A stretch of 64,000 nucleotides of DNA. Source: Candidatus Magnetocorallium paracelense. GTDB lineage: Bacteria > Nitrospirota > Thermodesulfovibrionia > Thermodesulfovibrionales > Magnetobacteriaceae. Positions 46,369 through 55,806 of the stretch are shown here, piece after piece. The stretch spans positions 35,527 to 99,526 of the forward strand of contig JAREWP010000087.1 in the NCBI GenBank assembly GCA_029001845.1. Reading direction: 5' to 3'. Every line of letters starts with the position of its first letter. The stretch's first letter is position 1. The position numbers and the translations under genes are program-made. The notes beneath the pieces are model-generated. The model saw only the letters and a list, made by a program, of their open reading frames with translations. It was not told where the DNA came from and ran no database searches.

Positions 46369-46899
46369 ATGATTGAAAAAAAGACAGAAGAGAGAATATA
46401 TAACCCCGACAGTCAGAATCTGATACTTTCACTTACTGCCTTTTTATCTCTCGCTCTCCTCCTGCTTATCGCTTTTGTCACTTATAAATCCGTAAGCACC
46501 TCCGGCGATAACTTTCTTTCCTTTATGATAGTTCTTTTTTCCTATGGTTTTGCCGGTTTTTTCCTGATTCTTTTTTTTACATACAGAATAATGAGTCCTT
46601 TTATCAGGCTCGTAAACGATATGGAGCATATAGTTTCGGGCAATTACAACAGACGTCTGTTTTTAAGGGGTAACGACACAGGCATTATGAAATCTTTTAT
46701 AGAAAGGATTAATAAAATATTAGACCTCTTGGAGAATAATCACAACAGTAACAATCGACTTTGTTCAGTCATAGACACTGAACTTGCCGAAGTTATAGAG
46801 CTCCTGAATCAAAACAAACTTACAGAGGAAAGGAGGAATAATCTGCTGGACTCCTTCCGGGAAAAGATTACCTTGGTAATTAACGAAGCTAAGAGGTAA
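46369..46899 (+). CDS. Two-helix membrane protein with HAMP domain
   Basis: About 176 residues from ATG 46369; a TTG at 46333 would add 12. Two helices (ILSLTAFLSLALLLLIAFVTY and FLSFMIVLFSYGFAGFFLILFFTY) precede a HAMP-like segment (RIMSPFIRLVNDMEHIVSGNYNRRLFLRGNDTGIMKSFIERINKIL) and a coiled tail. There is no kinase, cyclase or MCP output domain. It could work with a separate output partner, as stand-alone HAMP proteins do. Not assigned to a known family. Confidence 0.7.
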   Translation: MIEKKTEERIYNPDSQNLILSLTAFLSLALLLLIAFVTYKSVSTSGDNFLSFMIVLFSYGFAGFFLILFFTYRIMSPFIRLVNDMEHIVSGNYNRRLFLRGNDTGIMKSFIERINKILDLLENNHNSNNRLCSVIDTELAEVIELLNQNKLTEERRNNLLDSFREKITLVINEAKR

Positions 46900-46953
46900 T
46901 TCAAATCAAAAGAATACCTTTATTTATCCCCTCTGTGTTACAATTCCGGACTT

Positions 46954-47493
46954 TTGAAGCTCCTTATTCACATATGTTGCGCTAATTGTGCGCTCTACCC
47001 GGTAGCAACGTTAAAAAAAAGGGATATTGAAGTAGAAGGACTGTGGTTTAATCCAAACATTCATCCCGTCACTGAATACAGATCACGACTTGAAGCCCTA
47101 AGGATACTGGAATCTCGATGGTCATTACTTATCACCTATATAGATGTTTACGGACTTAGAGATTTTATACGAAATGTAGTGAACAGAGAGAAAGAAAGAT
47201 GTCTGTTCTGTTATTTAACCCGCTTGGAGGAGACCGCAAAGCATGCAGTAAAGAAAGGTTTCAACGCCTTTACGACTTCTCTCCTTTACAGCCCGTACCA
47301 AAAATTTGGTATGATAATCGATATTGGGAAGGAGCTGGCGAATAAATATTCTGTAGAATTTTTGTCCGAAGACTTCAGGCCGGGATGGAAAGAGGGAATA
47401 AAGATGTCACGTGAAATGGGCCTCTACAGACAAAAATACTGTGGATGTATTTATTCCGAGATGGAGAGATATGGAGTGGATTTAGGGATATAG
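46954..47493 (+). CDS. queH: Epoxyqueuosine reductase QueH
   Basis: 179 residues, probable TTG start. LLIHICCANCALYP (paired Cys), WFNPNIHPVTEYRSRLEAL, RCLFCYLTRLEETA, FTTSLLYSPYQKF and QKYCGCIYSE are the QueH (former DUF208) signatures. The Cys pairs bind Fe-S and metal. It reduces epoxyqueuosine to queuosine in tRNA, the step after QueA. queA lies 1.2 kb downstream in the same direction, so both steps are here. Confidence 0.93.
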   Translation: MKLLIHICCANCALYPVATLKKRDIEVEGLWFNPNIHPVTEYRSRLEALRILESRWSLLITYIDVYGLRDFIRNVVNREKERCLFCYLTRLEETAKHAVKKGFNAFTTSLLYSPYQKFGMIIDIGKELANKYSVEFLSEDFRPGWKEGIKMSREMGLYRQKYCGCIYSEMERYGVDLGI

Positions 47494-47594
47494 GATTGGA
47501 GAATTAAGGAATTATGGAATTAAACAATTAAGGAATTGAATAAATTTAACTTAATATTTTTAGCATCTTTAAGATATATGCATCCGGATTTTAA

Positions 47595-48665
47595 ATGATA
47601 GTGAAATATATTTTGTACTTTATAGCCCTGCCTTTACTTTTTTGCAGTACCTTTCCGGCAAATGCTGTCGACAATTTTGCGTCAACCGAAAGGGCTGTGA
47701 TTGACAGCTCTGCAGACGATAAAAATGCTTTATTCAGTCACATCAGGATGCTTATTATGGACCTGGGATCAAGATATCTGCCTGACAGAAACGATGTAGT
47801 AAAAAAAATCGACACCTTGACAGGCAGTACAGTCGTCGACGGTGTCACATATAGTGGCGAAATAGAGATTTATAGTGGTGAACAACAACTTTATACCATA
47901 TTAAGGATACCGCTTGAAGATTATGTAAAAAGCGTCGTTATGGCCGAACTTGACAGAGGGTGGGAATATGAAGCATTAAAAGTGCAGGCAGTACTTGCCA
48001 GGACATATGCTGTAAACCACATCATAAAAAACAGGGATGCTATTTATCATATTACCTCCTCCACACTCCATCAGGTATATAAAAACGCCAAAGTCAGTGA
48101 TATGATCGCCTCTGCCGTAGAGGAAACCACCGGTGAAATCCTGACATATAAAGGCAGTCCCATAGAGGCATACTACCACTCCACCTGCGGCGGAAAGACA
48201 GAGCATGCTGAAGAAGTTTTTAACGGCCCCTATCCTTATCTCAGATCGGTAAAAAACGATTGCACCCTCTCTCCGATGTATTACTGGGAGAGAAAATTTT
48301 CATACAACGAATTGGCAAAGGCGCTCAATCTTCCTAAAATAACCGACATAAACCTCTTTTCCCGAACAGTAACGGGAAGGATGGATATAATCAGTTTTAA
48401 ATCAGGAAAAATCGAGACCTTTGCAAGGGCGAAAGATTTAAGACGTATATTGGGTTGGAAAAGACTCCCCAGCACGATGTTCAAGATAAAGAAGAAAGAG
48501 TCCGGCAGTGAGAAATACCTGATGCTCACCGGGCGGGGCTATGGCCATGGCGTAGGTTTGTGTCAGTGGGGGACCCTCCATATGGCCGGCAGCGGAAAGA
48601 AATACAAAGAAATTCTGGCCTACTACTATCCCGGAACCTTAATTACCAAACATGAAGACCTCTGA
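47595..48665 (+). CDS. SpoIID/LytB-domain protein
   Basis: 356 residues with a signal peptide (MIVKYILYFIALPLLFCSTFPANA). The SpoIID domain follows: IPLEDYVKSVVMAELDRGWEYEALKVQAVLARTYAV, YYHSTCGGKTEHAEEVF and GYGHGVGLCQWGTLHMAGSGKKYKEILAYYYPGT. In Bacillus, SpoIID is a lytic transglycosylase acting on denuded glycan; in Gram-negatives the role is less clear. It overlaps queA by 14 bp. Confidence 0.9.
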   Translation: MIVKYILYFIALPLLFCSTFPANAVDNFASTERAVIDSSADDKNALFSHIRMLIMDLGSRYLPDRNDVVKKIDTLTGSTVVDGVTYSGEIEIYSGEQQLYTILRIPLEDYVKSVVMAELDRGWEYEALKVQAVLARTYAVNHIIKNRDAIYHITSSTLHQVYKNAKVSDMIASAVEETTGEILTYKGSPIEAYYHSTCGGKTEHAEEVFNGPYPYLRSVKNDCTLSPMYYWERKFSYNELAKALNLPKITDINLFSRTVTGRMDIISFKSGKIETFARAKDLRRILGWKRLPSTMFKIKKKESGSEKYLMLTGRGYGHGVGLCQWGTLHMAGSGKKYKEILAYYYPGTLITKHEDL

Positions 48666-49659
48666 CTTCAACTTCCATCTTCCCGATAAACTGATTGCCC
48701 AAAGACCTGTTGAAAGGGGAAAGTCACGCCTCATGGTTTTGCACAGAGAGAGAGGCGCAGAGCATAGAGATTTTATTAATCTGACGGATTATATTCTTCC
48801 CGGCGACATGATCCTGTTAAACGACACAAAGGTCATACCCGCCCGATTGTCCGGAACCAGAGAAAACGGCGCTTCTCTGGATATCCTTCTGTCCGAGAAA
48901 ATAGATGAAAGGAGATATAAAATCCTGTCAAAAGGCAAATATTCAGGTAAAGCTCTTTTTGCAGAGGGAGTTAAAGCAGAGATAATCTCGGGAACAGAGG
49001 CCAGGTTTAATTGTAAAGGAGACTTCAATGCCATTCTTCAGAGAATAGGCGCCATGCCTGTGCCTCCTTATATTAAGAGACCTCCCGAGGAAGCTGACAG
49101 AAAATGGTACCAAACCATTTTCGCAGCAAAAGAAGGATCTATCGCCGCACCTACGGCAGGTCTGCATTTTACAAGTGAGATAATTCGTGAAATAGAATCA
49201 AAGGATGTGTTAATAAAGACCATTACGCTCCATGTAGGCACAGGGACATTCAGACCTGTACGCGCCAAAGAGATAGAGCATCACAAAATGGATGAGGAAT
49301 TCTTTGAGATCGAAACCGATGTTTTAAAGAGAATCAGGGAAGTGAAGCACAAGGGGGGAAGACTTTTTGTAACAGGAACAACTTCTGCAAGGGCAATAGA
49401 GGCCTGTTTTTCCAACAGATTTAAACCATTAACCGGAAGCAACGGCAAAGTTCGGGGAACTACCGACATCTTCATATATCCGGGGTATGTTTTTAAGGCG
49501 GCAGATGCATTAATTACAAACTTTCACCTCCCGGCCTCAACTCCCGTGATGTTAACATCTGCATTTGCAGGCAGAGAAAGGCTGCTAAAGGCTTACAAAG
49601 AAGCGGTAAAAGAGGAATATAGATTTTTCTCTTATGGTGATGCTATGCTTATATTATAA
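48652..49659 (+). CDS. queA: S-adenosylmethionine:tRNA ribosyltransferase-isomerase
   Basis: 335 residues. FNFHLPDKLIAQRPVERGKSRLMVL, LNDTKVIPARL, GSIAAPTAGLHFT and LHVGTGTFRPVRA are the conserved QueA motifs. It transfers ribosyl from SAM to preQ1-tRNA to make epoxyqueuosine. It overlaps the SpoIID gene, and with queH forms the last two steps of queuosine synthesis. Confidence 0.97.
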   Translation: MKTSDFNFHLPDKLIAQRPVERGKSRLMVLHRERGAEHRDFINLTDYILPGDMILLNDTKVIPARLSGTRENGASLDILLSEKIDERRYKILSKGKYSGKALFAEGVKAEIISGTEARFNCKGDFNAILQRIGAMPVPPYIKRPPEEADRKWYQTIFAAKEGSIAAPTAGLHFTSEIIREIESKDVLIKTITLHVGTGTFRPVRAKEIEHHKMDEEFFEIETDVLKRIREVKHKGGRLFVTGTTSARAIEACFSNRFKPLTGSNGKVRGTTDIFIYPGYVFKAADALITNFHLPASTPVMLTSAFAGRERLLKAYKEAVKEEYRFFSYGDAMLIL

Positions 49660-49668
49660 AAAGACGGT

Positions 49669-49787
49669 TGGCAGTTTACAGTTGACCGGGCTGCTTAAGG
49701 GATTTTTTACGAGCAAATGCATTAAAAACCATATAATTTGCTATACCTGACTGCCAACGATAAACAGACCTTTGTAAACTGCTTTTT
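49669..49787. repeat. Inverted-repeat element between queA and the SPOR gene
   Basis: GGTTGGCAGTTTACAG near the left end faces TTGTAAACTGC at the right; a second match is TTGGCAG with CTGCCAA inside. The element is about 120 bp with no coding capacity. It may also act as a terminator for queA, as the right arm is followed by TTTTTTT. Confidence 0.55.
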
Positions 49788-49817
49788 TTAGCAAAGACGT
49801 AAGGGAGAACAACAACT

Positions 49818-50510
49818 TTGAAATTTAATATACCCGAAGGTCTCCTTGAGGGGAAGGGCCTCTTAATAGCGATTGTAATAGTCATATCTTCTTTAAACTT
49901 TACACTTGGTTTCTTCACAGGCAAGACATTATCGGACAAACAGTATTCCGGGACAAAGGCCGCCACGGAAATTGTAAACGTCGGCTATTCCGACGCAGCA
50001 AACAATAGGGAAACTCTAATATCCGATTTTGCAGTCGATAACGGAGCTGCCATAGATGAGCCTTCAGATATGATTTCTTTTGAAGAACCTGAGTTTATCG
50101 ACCCCGCTATTATTTTTGAAGAGACTGAAACAGGGAGAGAGGCCAAATCAAAGACAAAAGACAGAGAAGTCGACTCCTCTGATGCTATCGAGAATAAGCG
50201 AAATAGAATTCCTGTGACAAAAAACAGAAAGGACCAGGCTTCAAAAAGTACGGGAAAGGAGGAAACAGAAGAATTTTATATACAGGTAGGCGCATTTCAT
50301 AGTGTTAAAGAGGCCAAAAAAATGCAGGTTTTTTTAAAAGATAAGGGCTTTGAAAGCATTATCTCCATAGAAAGGATAAAGAAAAAACTTACTTTTTATA
50401 AAGTCAGGATCCAGGGCTATAAATCTAAAGAAGAGGCTTCAAAAGTACTGGAGAATCTCAATAAACATGGATTAAACGGCTTTATAAAGCAAAGCAAGCC
50501 GGCAACATGA
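49818..50510 (+). CDS. SPOR-domain membrane protein
   Basis: 230 residues, TTG or later start. One helix near residues 14-35 (LLIAIVIVISSLNFTLGFFTG), an acidic and Lys-rich linker (about 60-145), then a SPOR domain (EFYIQVGAFHSVKEAKKMQVFLKDKGFESIIS...FYKVRIQGYKSKEEASKVLENL). SPOR binds denuded peptidoglycan at division sites. The SpoIID-like enzyme two genes upstream could make such glycan (inference). The stop overlaps the phoH start. Confidence 0.85.
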   Translation: MKFNIPEGLLEGKGLLIAIVIVISSLNFTLGFFTGKTLSDKQYSGTKAATEIVNVGYSDAANNRETLISDFAVDNGAAIDEPSDMISFEEPEFIDPAIIFEETETGREAKSKTKDREVDSSDAIENKRNRIPVTKNRKDQASKSTGKEETEEFYIQVGAFHSVKEAKKMQVFLKDKGFESIISIERIKKKLTFYKVRIQGYKSKEEASKVLENLNKHGLNGFIKQSKPAT

Positions 50511-51508
50511 GTCGTCAAAGTAATATGATCGCCATAGAGCTGCCTGTCGAGACTTTTGCCGATTCAAAATTTTTCGATAAACAACTGAATAAGTGCATGC
50601 AGGCAATCGAAGACTCTTTAAAAGTGTCTATCAACTCACGAGGCGATAAAATATTCATAGAAGGAGATCACAGCCGGGTTAAAATAACGGAAGAGCTGAT
50701 TTACGATATTTGCAATATAAAGAAAGAGGGCTACACATTAAAATATGACGACATTCAGTTTGCATTACGATCTATAAAAAAGGACGAACCATTCAGCCTT
50801 AAAGGGTTATTCGATTGCCTGATCCCTGTTAATTCTAAAAAAAAGTACATATTTCCCAGAACCGATACACAAAGGATTTATATAAATTCCATAAATAAGT
50901 TCGATATAGTCATAGGTATAGGCCCTGCCGGAACGGGCAAGACCTATATTGCCATGGCCATGGCAATTAAGTCTTATCTCAGAAAGGAAGTAGGCAGGAT
51001 TATACTGGCCAGGCCTGCAATAGAGGCCGGAGAAAAGCTGGGATATCTGCCGGGAAATTTATATGAAAAGGTCAATCCCTATTTGCGACCGTTATACGAC
51101 GCCCTTTTCGATATGATGGACGTCGAAAAGGCTAACGGACTGATCGACAAAGGCATAATCGAGATAGCCCCTCTTGCTTATATGCGTGGACGAACTCTCA
51201 ATGACTCATTCATCATTCTTGATGAAGCACAGAATACTACAACGGAGCAGATGAAGATGTACCTTACAAGGCTTGGTTTCAACTCCAAAACAGTTATTAC
51301 CGGTGACATAACACAGATAGATCTGCCCCATGGCAGACTTTCAGGTCTAGTAGAGGCGGAACGTCTTTTGAAAGCAATAGAGGGCATCAGGTTTGTGTAC
51401 TTCTCAAAAAGGGATGTTGTCAGACATCACCTTGTTCAGGAGATAATTAAGGCATATGAAAGCTTCGAAAAACGGAAAAAAGAAGATAAAGATCAAAAAG
51501 AAGTTTGA
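50507..51508 (+). CDS. phoH: PhoH-family ATPase
   Basis: 333 residues. An N-terminal KH-like region (about 15-75), then the PhoH core: P-loop GIGPAGTGKTYIAMAMAI, RPAIEAGEKLGYLPG, and Walker B SFIILDEAQNTTTEQMKMYLTRLG, GDITQIDLP. PhoH-like (YbeZ) proteins work with YbeY in rRNA and ribosome maturation; ybeY is two genes downstream. The phoH-PgpH-like-ybeY order is widely conserved. Confidence 0.95.
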   Translation: MSRQSNMIAIELPVETFADSKFFDKQLNKCMQAIEDSLKVSINSRGDKIFIEGDHSRVKITEELIYDICNIKKEGYTLKYDDIQFALRSIKKDEPFSLKGLFDCLIPVNSKKKYIFPRTDTQRIYINSINKFDIVIGIGPAGTGKTYIAMAMAIKSYLRKEVGRIILARPAIEAGEKLGYLPGNLYEKVNPYLRPLYDALFDMMDVEKANGLIDKGIIEIAPLAYMRGRTLNDSFIILDEAQNTTTEQMKMYLTRLGFNSKTVITGDITQIDLPHGRLSGLVEAERLLKAIEGIRFVYFSKRDVVRHHLVQEIIKAYESFEKRKKEDKDQKEV

Positions 51509-53021
51509 GCGGAAAAACATACTCTTTATAGTTATCTGTTCATTACTGCTCTCCCTGGCGATGCAGCAGACCATGAATGTCGCTCAATTGATCGGATGCT
51601 TTCTTATCAGTTTTGTCTCGCTCTCCATACTTTACAGAGACATTTTCAGGTATAAACCCTTTTACACAAAGCAGAAGAAAATGCTGGTGCTCCTGGGTTT
51701 TATGTTGATAGGAACCATTGTTTTCGGTCGGCTCGTTGAATATCTTCTGTCTAATTTCTCCAAGGGATCGGGAGTTTTGCCTGTGGAAACAATTAACTTC
51801 GGTATTCCCCTTCCCGTAGGGGCCATGCTGGTCTCACTGCTCTTCGAACCTCATACGGCAATAATATTTTCATTTATAATAAGTATTTTAAGCGGAATAT
51901 GGCTTCAAAACCCCTATTTCGTCTTTTATGTCTTTACCGGCAGTATTATTGGAGCTTTCAGTGTATTCAGATGCAAAAAGAGAACCGACATAATAAGGGG
52001 CGGACTTTATGTCAGCCTCGTCAATATTTCCTCTGTCATTATAATAACCTTACTTGGAGAAAACATCGACTCTCGGGTTTTAATACCTGCATTGATCTTC
52101 GCCGCCTCCTCCGGCATAACCACTTCTGCTGTAGTTTCTATTTCCCTGCCTGTGCTTGAATACTTTTTTAAAATAACTACAGATATTACACTTCTCGAAC
52201 TCCTGGATCTGAATCAGCCCCTGATGAAAAGCCTTATGATTAACGCACCCGGTACCTATCACCACAGCGTAATAGTCGGAAACCTGGTGGAAACGGCAGC
52301 CGAGGATATCGGCGTAAATCCTCTGCTCGCAAGGGTAACTGCCTATTACCACGATATAGGAAAAATTAAAATGCCCGAGTATTTTGTCGAAAATCAATCC
52401 AGCCCGTTGAACAAACACGATAAACTGACTCCCCATATGAGCAGTATGATAATTATCTCCCACGTTAAGGAGGGTCTGGAACTGGCTGAAGAATACAGCC
52501 TGCCCGAAGCCGTCAAAGACATAATCACGCAGCACCATGGTAACAGCATCATTACATACTTCTATCACAAGGCTAAGGAAGGTCAGACAGATATACCGAG
52601 CGAAGAGGACTACAGATATCCCGGTCCAAGGCCGCAAAGCAGAGTGGCGGCCCTGGTAATGATGGCGGACGCAGTGGAAGCGGCGTCCCGTGTGTTAACC
52701 AATCCAACGCCTTCAAGAGTCACCGGACTTGTCGATAAAATCATTAACCACATTTTTATAGACGAGCAATTGGACGAATGCGAACTGACCCTTAAGGACA
52801 TTCATATTATAAAACAGCGATTCTCATATATCCTCAACGGAATTCTCCACAGGAGAATAGAATACCCGGGATTTAATCTAAATGAAAAGAAGAGCGAGAA
52901 AAACAGTGAAAACGAAAATGGCGGAAGCAACAATAAGGAACTCCCAGAGAAAAGTAAAGATAGACTCGCAATGGCTAAAAAGCCTGGCAATCAGAGCCCT
53001 GTCTCTCCTGAATCTTCATGA
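51456..53021 (+). CDS. 7TM-HD phosphohydrolase, short PgpH-like
   Basis: 521 residues. A basic N-terminus, about seven helices (24-230), then an HD domain: LMINAPGTYHHSVIVGNLVETAAEDIG and ARVTAYYHDIGKIKMPEYFVENQ carry the metal H/HD pair. Listeria PgpH has a large extracellular part before the helices, which is missing here. Relatives break down c-di-AMP. The start at 51456 overlaps phoH by 53 bp; the C-terminal tail is polar and disordered. Confidence 0.9.
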   Translation: MKASKNGKKKIKIKKKFERKNILFIVICSLLLSLAMQQTMNVAQLIGCFLISFVSLSILYRDIFRYKPFYTKQKKMLVLLGFMLIGTIVFGRLVEYLLSNFSKGSGVLPVETINFGIPLPVGAMLVSLLFEPHTAIIFSFIISILSGIWLQNPYFVFYVFTGSIIGAFSVFRCKKRTDIIRGGLYVSLVNISSVIIITLLGENIDSRVLIPALIFAASSGITTSAVVSISLPVLEYFFKITTDITLLELLDLNQPLMKSLMINAPGTYHHSVIVGNLVETAAEDIGVNPLLARVTAYYHDIGKIKMPEYFVENQSSPLNKHDKLTPHMSSMIIISHVKEGLELAEEYSLPEAVKDIITQHHGNSIITYFYHKAKEGQTDIPSEEDYRYPGPRPQSRVAALVMMADAVEAASRVLTNPTPSRVTGLVDKIINHIFIDEQLDECELTLKDIHIIKQRFSYILNGILHRRIEYPGFNLNEKKSEKNSENENGGSNNKELPEKSKDRLAMAKKPGNQSPVSPESS

Positions 53022-53418
53022 CGCCGAGCTTAGCATTTTGCTGGTTAACGACAACAAAATAAAATCGCTTAACAGGGATTACAGAGGAAAAGACAAGTCC
53101 ACCGATGTCCTCTCTTTCCCCCTATATAATTCCACCGATGAATTCCCTGAACAAAACAAGGACAATCCGACATTATTGCTTGGCGATATAGTGATAAACC
53201 CCTACTCTATCATGAGGGATTATCCTGAAAATAAAAAAAACAGAGATATCGGAAAAATCGGTATCCCCTTAACTGACCTTCAAAAACAACACCTTATAAG
53301 ACTACTGGCTCACGGTCTTCTCCACTTAATCGGCTACGATCACGAAAAGAGCCCCTCCGAGGCCGGAAGAATGAAGAGAAAAGAAGAGAGTATGGTAAGG
53401 AGTCTGATTACTGCATAA
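52918..53418 (+). CDS. ybeY: Endoribonuclease YbeY
   Basis: 166 residues from MAEATIRNSQ; an in-frame ATG at 52882 lies deeper in the PgpH-like gene and was not chosen. The zinc motif HGLLHLIGYDHE (H132, H136, H142) and RDYRGKDKSTDVLSFPL are the signatures. It acts in 16S rRNA 3'-end processing. It overlaps the preceding gene by 104 bp, a large overlap that suggests tight coupling or a later start. Confidence 0.93.
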   Translation: MAEATIRNSQRKVKIDSQWLKSLAIRALSLLNLHDAELSILLVNDNKIKSLNRDYRGKDKSTDVLSFPLYNSTDEFPEQNKDNPTLLLGDIVINPYSIMRDYPENKKNRDIGKIGIPLTDLQKQHLIRLLAHGLLHLIGYDHEKSPSEAGRMKRKEESMVRSLITA

Positions 53419-53767
53419 ACGCCCATGCTTCTCCGGGGCGCTACCCCTAACCTTGAACAGGGAACCTGAGTCCTTACTACGCGAGCAGATTGACATGGTT
53501 GAATCAACCTACAAACAGCATTCATCTGTCAGTCCTCTGCTTTCAACGTTTTGCATAATAACCGACATATCACTTTTAGGTGAGTGTTTTTTTTAACATT
53601 ACGCTTTGATTTTTCTTAGCTGACCGCTGACAGTTTTTTTAGGTTCAATGTTATCAGTTTTAAGAATAAAACACATCTGTGTGTATTGAAAAAATGCATG
53701 TTTTACAAATCTTTCATTTGAACCCGGCGTTGTGTTATAGTACCCGATTACTCATGGAGAATTGTAA
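53419..53767. other. Intergenic region between ybeY and trpD
   Basis: No gene seen. It starts with a copy of the AAACGCCCATG...CTCCGG unit (53417-53450), also found at 1654 and 12521. TAGCTGACCGCTGACAG with a T run near 53618 resembles one end of the 18363-18503 element. TTATAGT near 53735 could be the trpD -10 box. Confidence 0.4.
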
Positions 53768-54778
53768 ATGATAAAAGAAATTATCAGCTTACTTGTAGAA
53801 GGAAAGGATCTTTCCGACATGGAGATGTCCGAGTGTATGAACGAAATCATGGAGGGCAGGGCCACAGATGCTCAGATCGCTTCGTTTATAACTGCACTCA
53901 GATTAAAGGGGGAGACTGTTGAGGAGATAACTGCTGCTGCCAGAGTTATGCGGGACAAGTCATCAAAAATTAAGGCTCCTGACAACGTAATAGACACATG
54001 CGGTACAGGAGGCGATCTGGCCGGAACCTTCAACATTTCCACTACCACTGCGATTATTCTGGCTTCCTGCAACATTCCAACGGCTAAGCACGGTAATCGT
54101 TCCGTTTCGAGCCGGTCGGGAAGCGCAGACGTACTGGAAGCCCTGGGAGTGAAAATCGATCTTGCACCTGAAAAAGTCGAAATCTGTCTTTTTGAAACCG
54201 GTTTCGGTTTTCTATTTGCACCGCTCTTTCATCCGGCCATGAAATATGCCGTAACACCGAGGAGAGAAATCGGGATAAGGACGATTTTCAATATTCTGGG
54301 CCCCATAACAAATCCGGCAGGCGCCAAAAGACAGATCATTGGCGTGTTTTCCGAGGAATACGCAGCGCCTATGGCCGAGGCGGCAGGCTCTCTCGGGGCG
54401 GAGGACGTCATGGTTCTTCACGGAAAGGACGGTCTCGATGAAATAACGATTACCGATAAGACAGAAGTATGGAGATATAAAAATAAATCTCTTTCCCATA
54501 TGACACTGTCTCCCGAGGATTTCGGTCTGAAAAGGGGCAGGCATGACGATATCAGAGGCGGAGACAATACGGAAAACGCAGCTGTGACGACTGCCCTCTT
54601 AAATGGAGAAAAAGGAACGAGAAGAGATATTGTAGTACTGAATGCTGCTGCTGCTATTATGGTATCCGGAAAAACCGAAATCCCCAAAGAGGCTGCCGCC
54701 ATAGTAGAAGAAGCCATAGATTCCGGTAATGCAATAAAAAAATTAAACCAGATAAAAGAAATTACCAACTCCCTTTAA
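53768..54778 (+). CDS. trpD: Anthranilate phosphoribosyltransferase
   Basis: 336 residues. DTCGTGGDLAGTFNISTTTAIILASCNIPTAKHGNRSVSSRSGSADVLEALG binds PRPP and metal, and the second metal motif is in HGKDGLDEITITDKTEVW. This is tryptophan synthesis step two. It stands alone with no other trp gene nearby, unlike most operons. It is followed after 53 bp by the gnnA-like gene. Confidence 0.96.
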   Translation: MIKEIISLLVEGKDLSDMEMSECMNEIMEGRATDAQIASFITALRLKGETVEEITAAARVMRDKSSKIKAPDNVIDTCGTGGDLAGTFNISTTTAIILASCNIPTAKHGNRSVSSRSGSADVLEALGVKIDLAPEKVEICLFETGFGFLFAPLFHPAMKYAVTPRREIGIRTIFNILGPITNPAGAKRQIIGVFSEEYAAPMAEAAGSLGAEDVMVLHGKDGLDEITITDKTEVWRYKNKSLSHMTLSPEDFGLKRGRHDDIRGGDNTENAAVTTALLNGEKGTRRDIVVLNAAAAIMVSGKTEIPKEAAAIVEEAIDSGNAIKKLNQIKEITNSL

Positions 54779-54831
54779 AAGCACATCCAACGGTAAACTG
54801 TTTTTTTAACAAACGATTATGAGGTGATTTT

Positions 54832-55758
54832 TTGCCGGTACGCGTAGGTGTAATAGGTTTAGGTTCCTTTGGAAAGAATCATGCAAGAGTTTACTCGGAA
54901 TTGGACGACGATGTAATACTCTACGGCGTCTCAGACAGAGATTACAGCAGAGCCAAAGAAATAGCGTCAAAAAATAATTGCAGAGCCTTTAAAAACTACA
55001 AAGAGATGTTAAACGGGGTGGATGCTGTAACAATAGTAACCCCTACTATTACTCATAAAGATATTGCCCTTGACTGCCTCAAAGCAAATAAACACATCTT
55101 CATAGAGAAGCCTGTAACCACTACTCTGGAAGAGGCCGATATAATTATCGAAGAGGCGAAAAAAAGGAGACTCATATTTCAGGTCGGGCATATCGAGAGA
55201 TATAACGCCGGTTTAGGAACTCTTTTTAGTTTGATGAGCAGACCTCATTTTATAGAGGCTGAAAGGATATCACCCTTTCCGGGCAGAGGTCTCGATGTCG
55301 ATGTAACGATGGATATGATGATACACGATCTCGACATTATCCTTGCTATTGCCGGGACGGAGATCAAATCGGTAAACGCAGTCGGCTACTCCGTACTTTC
55401 GGAAAATCTGGACGCAGTAAAAGCATGGATAGAGTTTGAGAGCGGTCTTACGGCTCTTGTAATGTCAGGCAGACTGGCAGGGGAAACAAAGAGACATTTA
55501 AAACTATTTCAAAACGATTCATATATGGTACTCGATTTCCGGACAAAAAAGATTATAAGGCATGTGAAAGAAGGCTCGGCCATAAAAAGCGAAGTAGTCG
55601 AATCTGAAGACAGAGAACCTTTAAAAGCAGAGCTTAACGATTTCATCATATCGATTATGGAAAACGAACGTCCCGTTGTATCAGGCAAAGAAGGAAGAAA
55701 CGCTCTGGCTCTGGCGTTACTCATTTCCGATATTGCGAGAAGTAAGTTAAATAATTAG
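54832..55758 (+). CDS. gnnA: Gfo/Idh/MocA oxidoreductase, probable GnnA
   Basis: 308 residues, TTG start behind GAGGTGA. The NAD site is GLGSFGKNHARV (9-20), and E92-K93-P94 is the family catalytic motif. HIERYNAGLGTL and DVTMDMMIHDLDIILAI follow. GnnA oxidises UDP-GlcNAc at C3 so that GnnB can aminate it. The call comes from its position with a DegT aminotransferase directly before lpxB, as in Acidithiobacillus; other sugar-nucleotide substrates are possible. Confidence 0.75.
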   Translation: MPVRVGVIGLGSFGKNHARVYSELDDDVILYGVSDRDYSRAKEIASKNNCRAFKNYKEMLNGVDAVTIVTPTITHKDIALDCLKANKHIFIEKPVTTTLEEADIIIEEAKKRRLIFQVGHIERYNAGLGTLFSLMSRPHFIEAERISPFPGRGLDVDVTMDMMIHDLDIILAIAGTEIKSVNAVGYSVLSENLDAVKAWIEFESGLTALVMSGRLAGETKRHLKLFQNDSYMVLDFRTKKIIRHVKEGSAIKSEVVESEDREPLKAELNDFIISIMENERPVVSGKEGRNALALALLISDIARSKLNN

Positions 55759-55806
55759 TAATACAATTCGAAAAGTATTAGAAAATTAAACCCGGAGATG
55801 TAGAAG

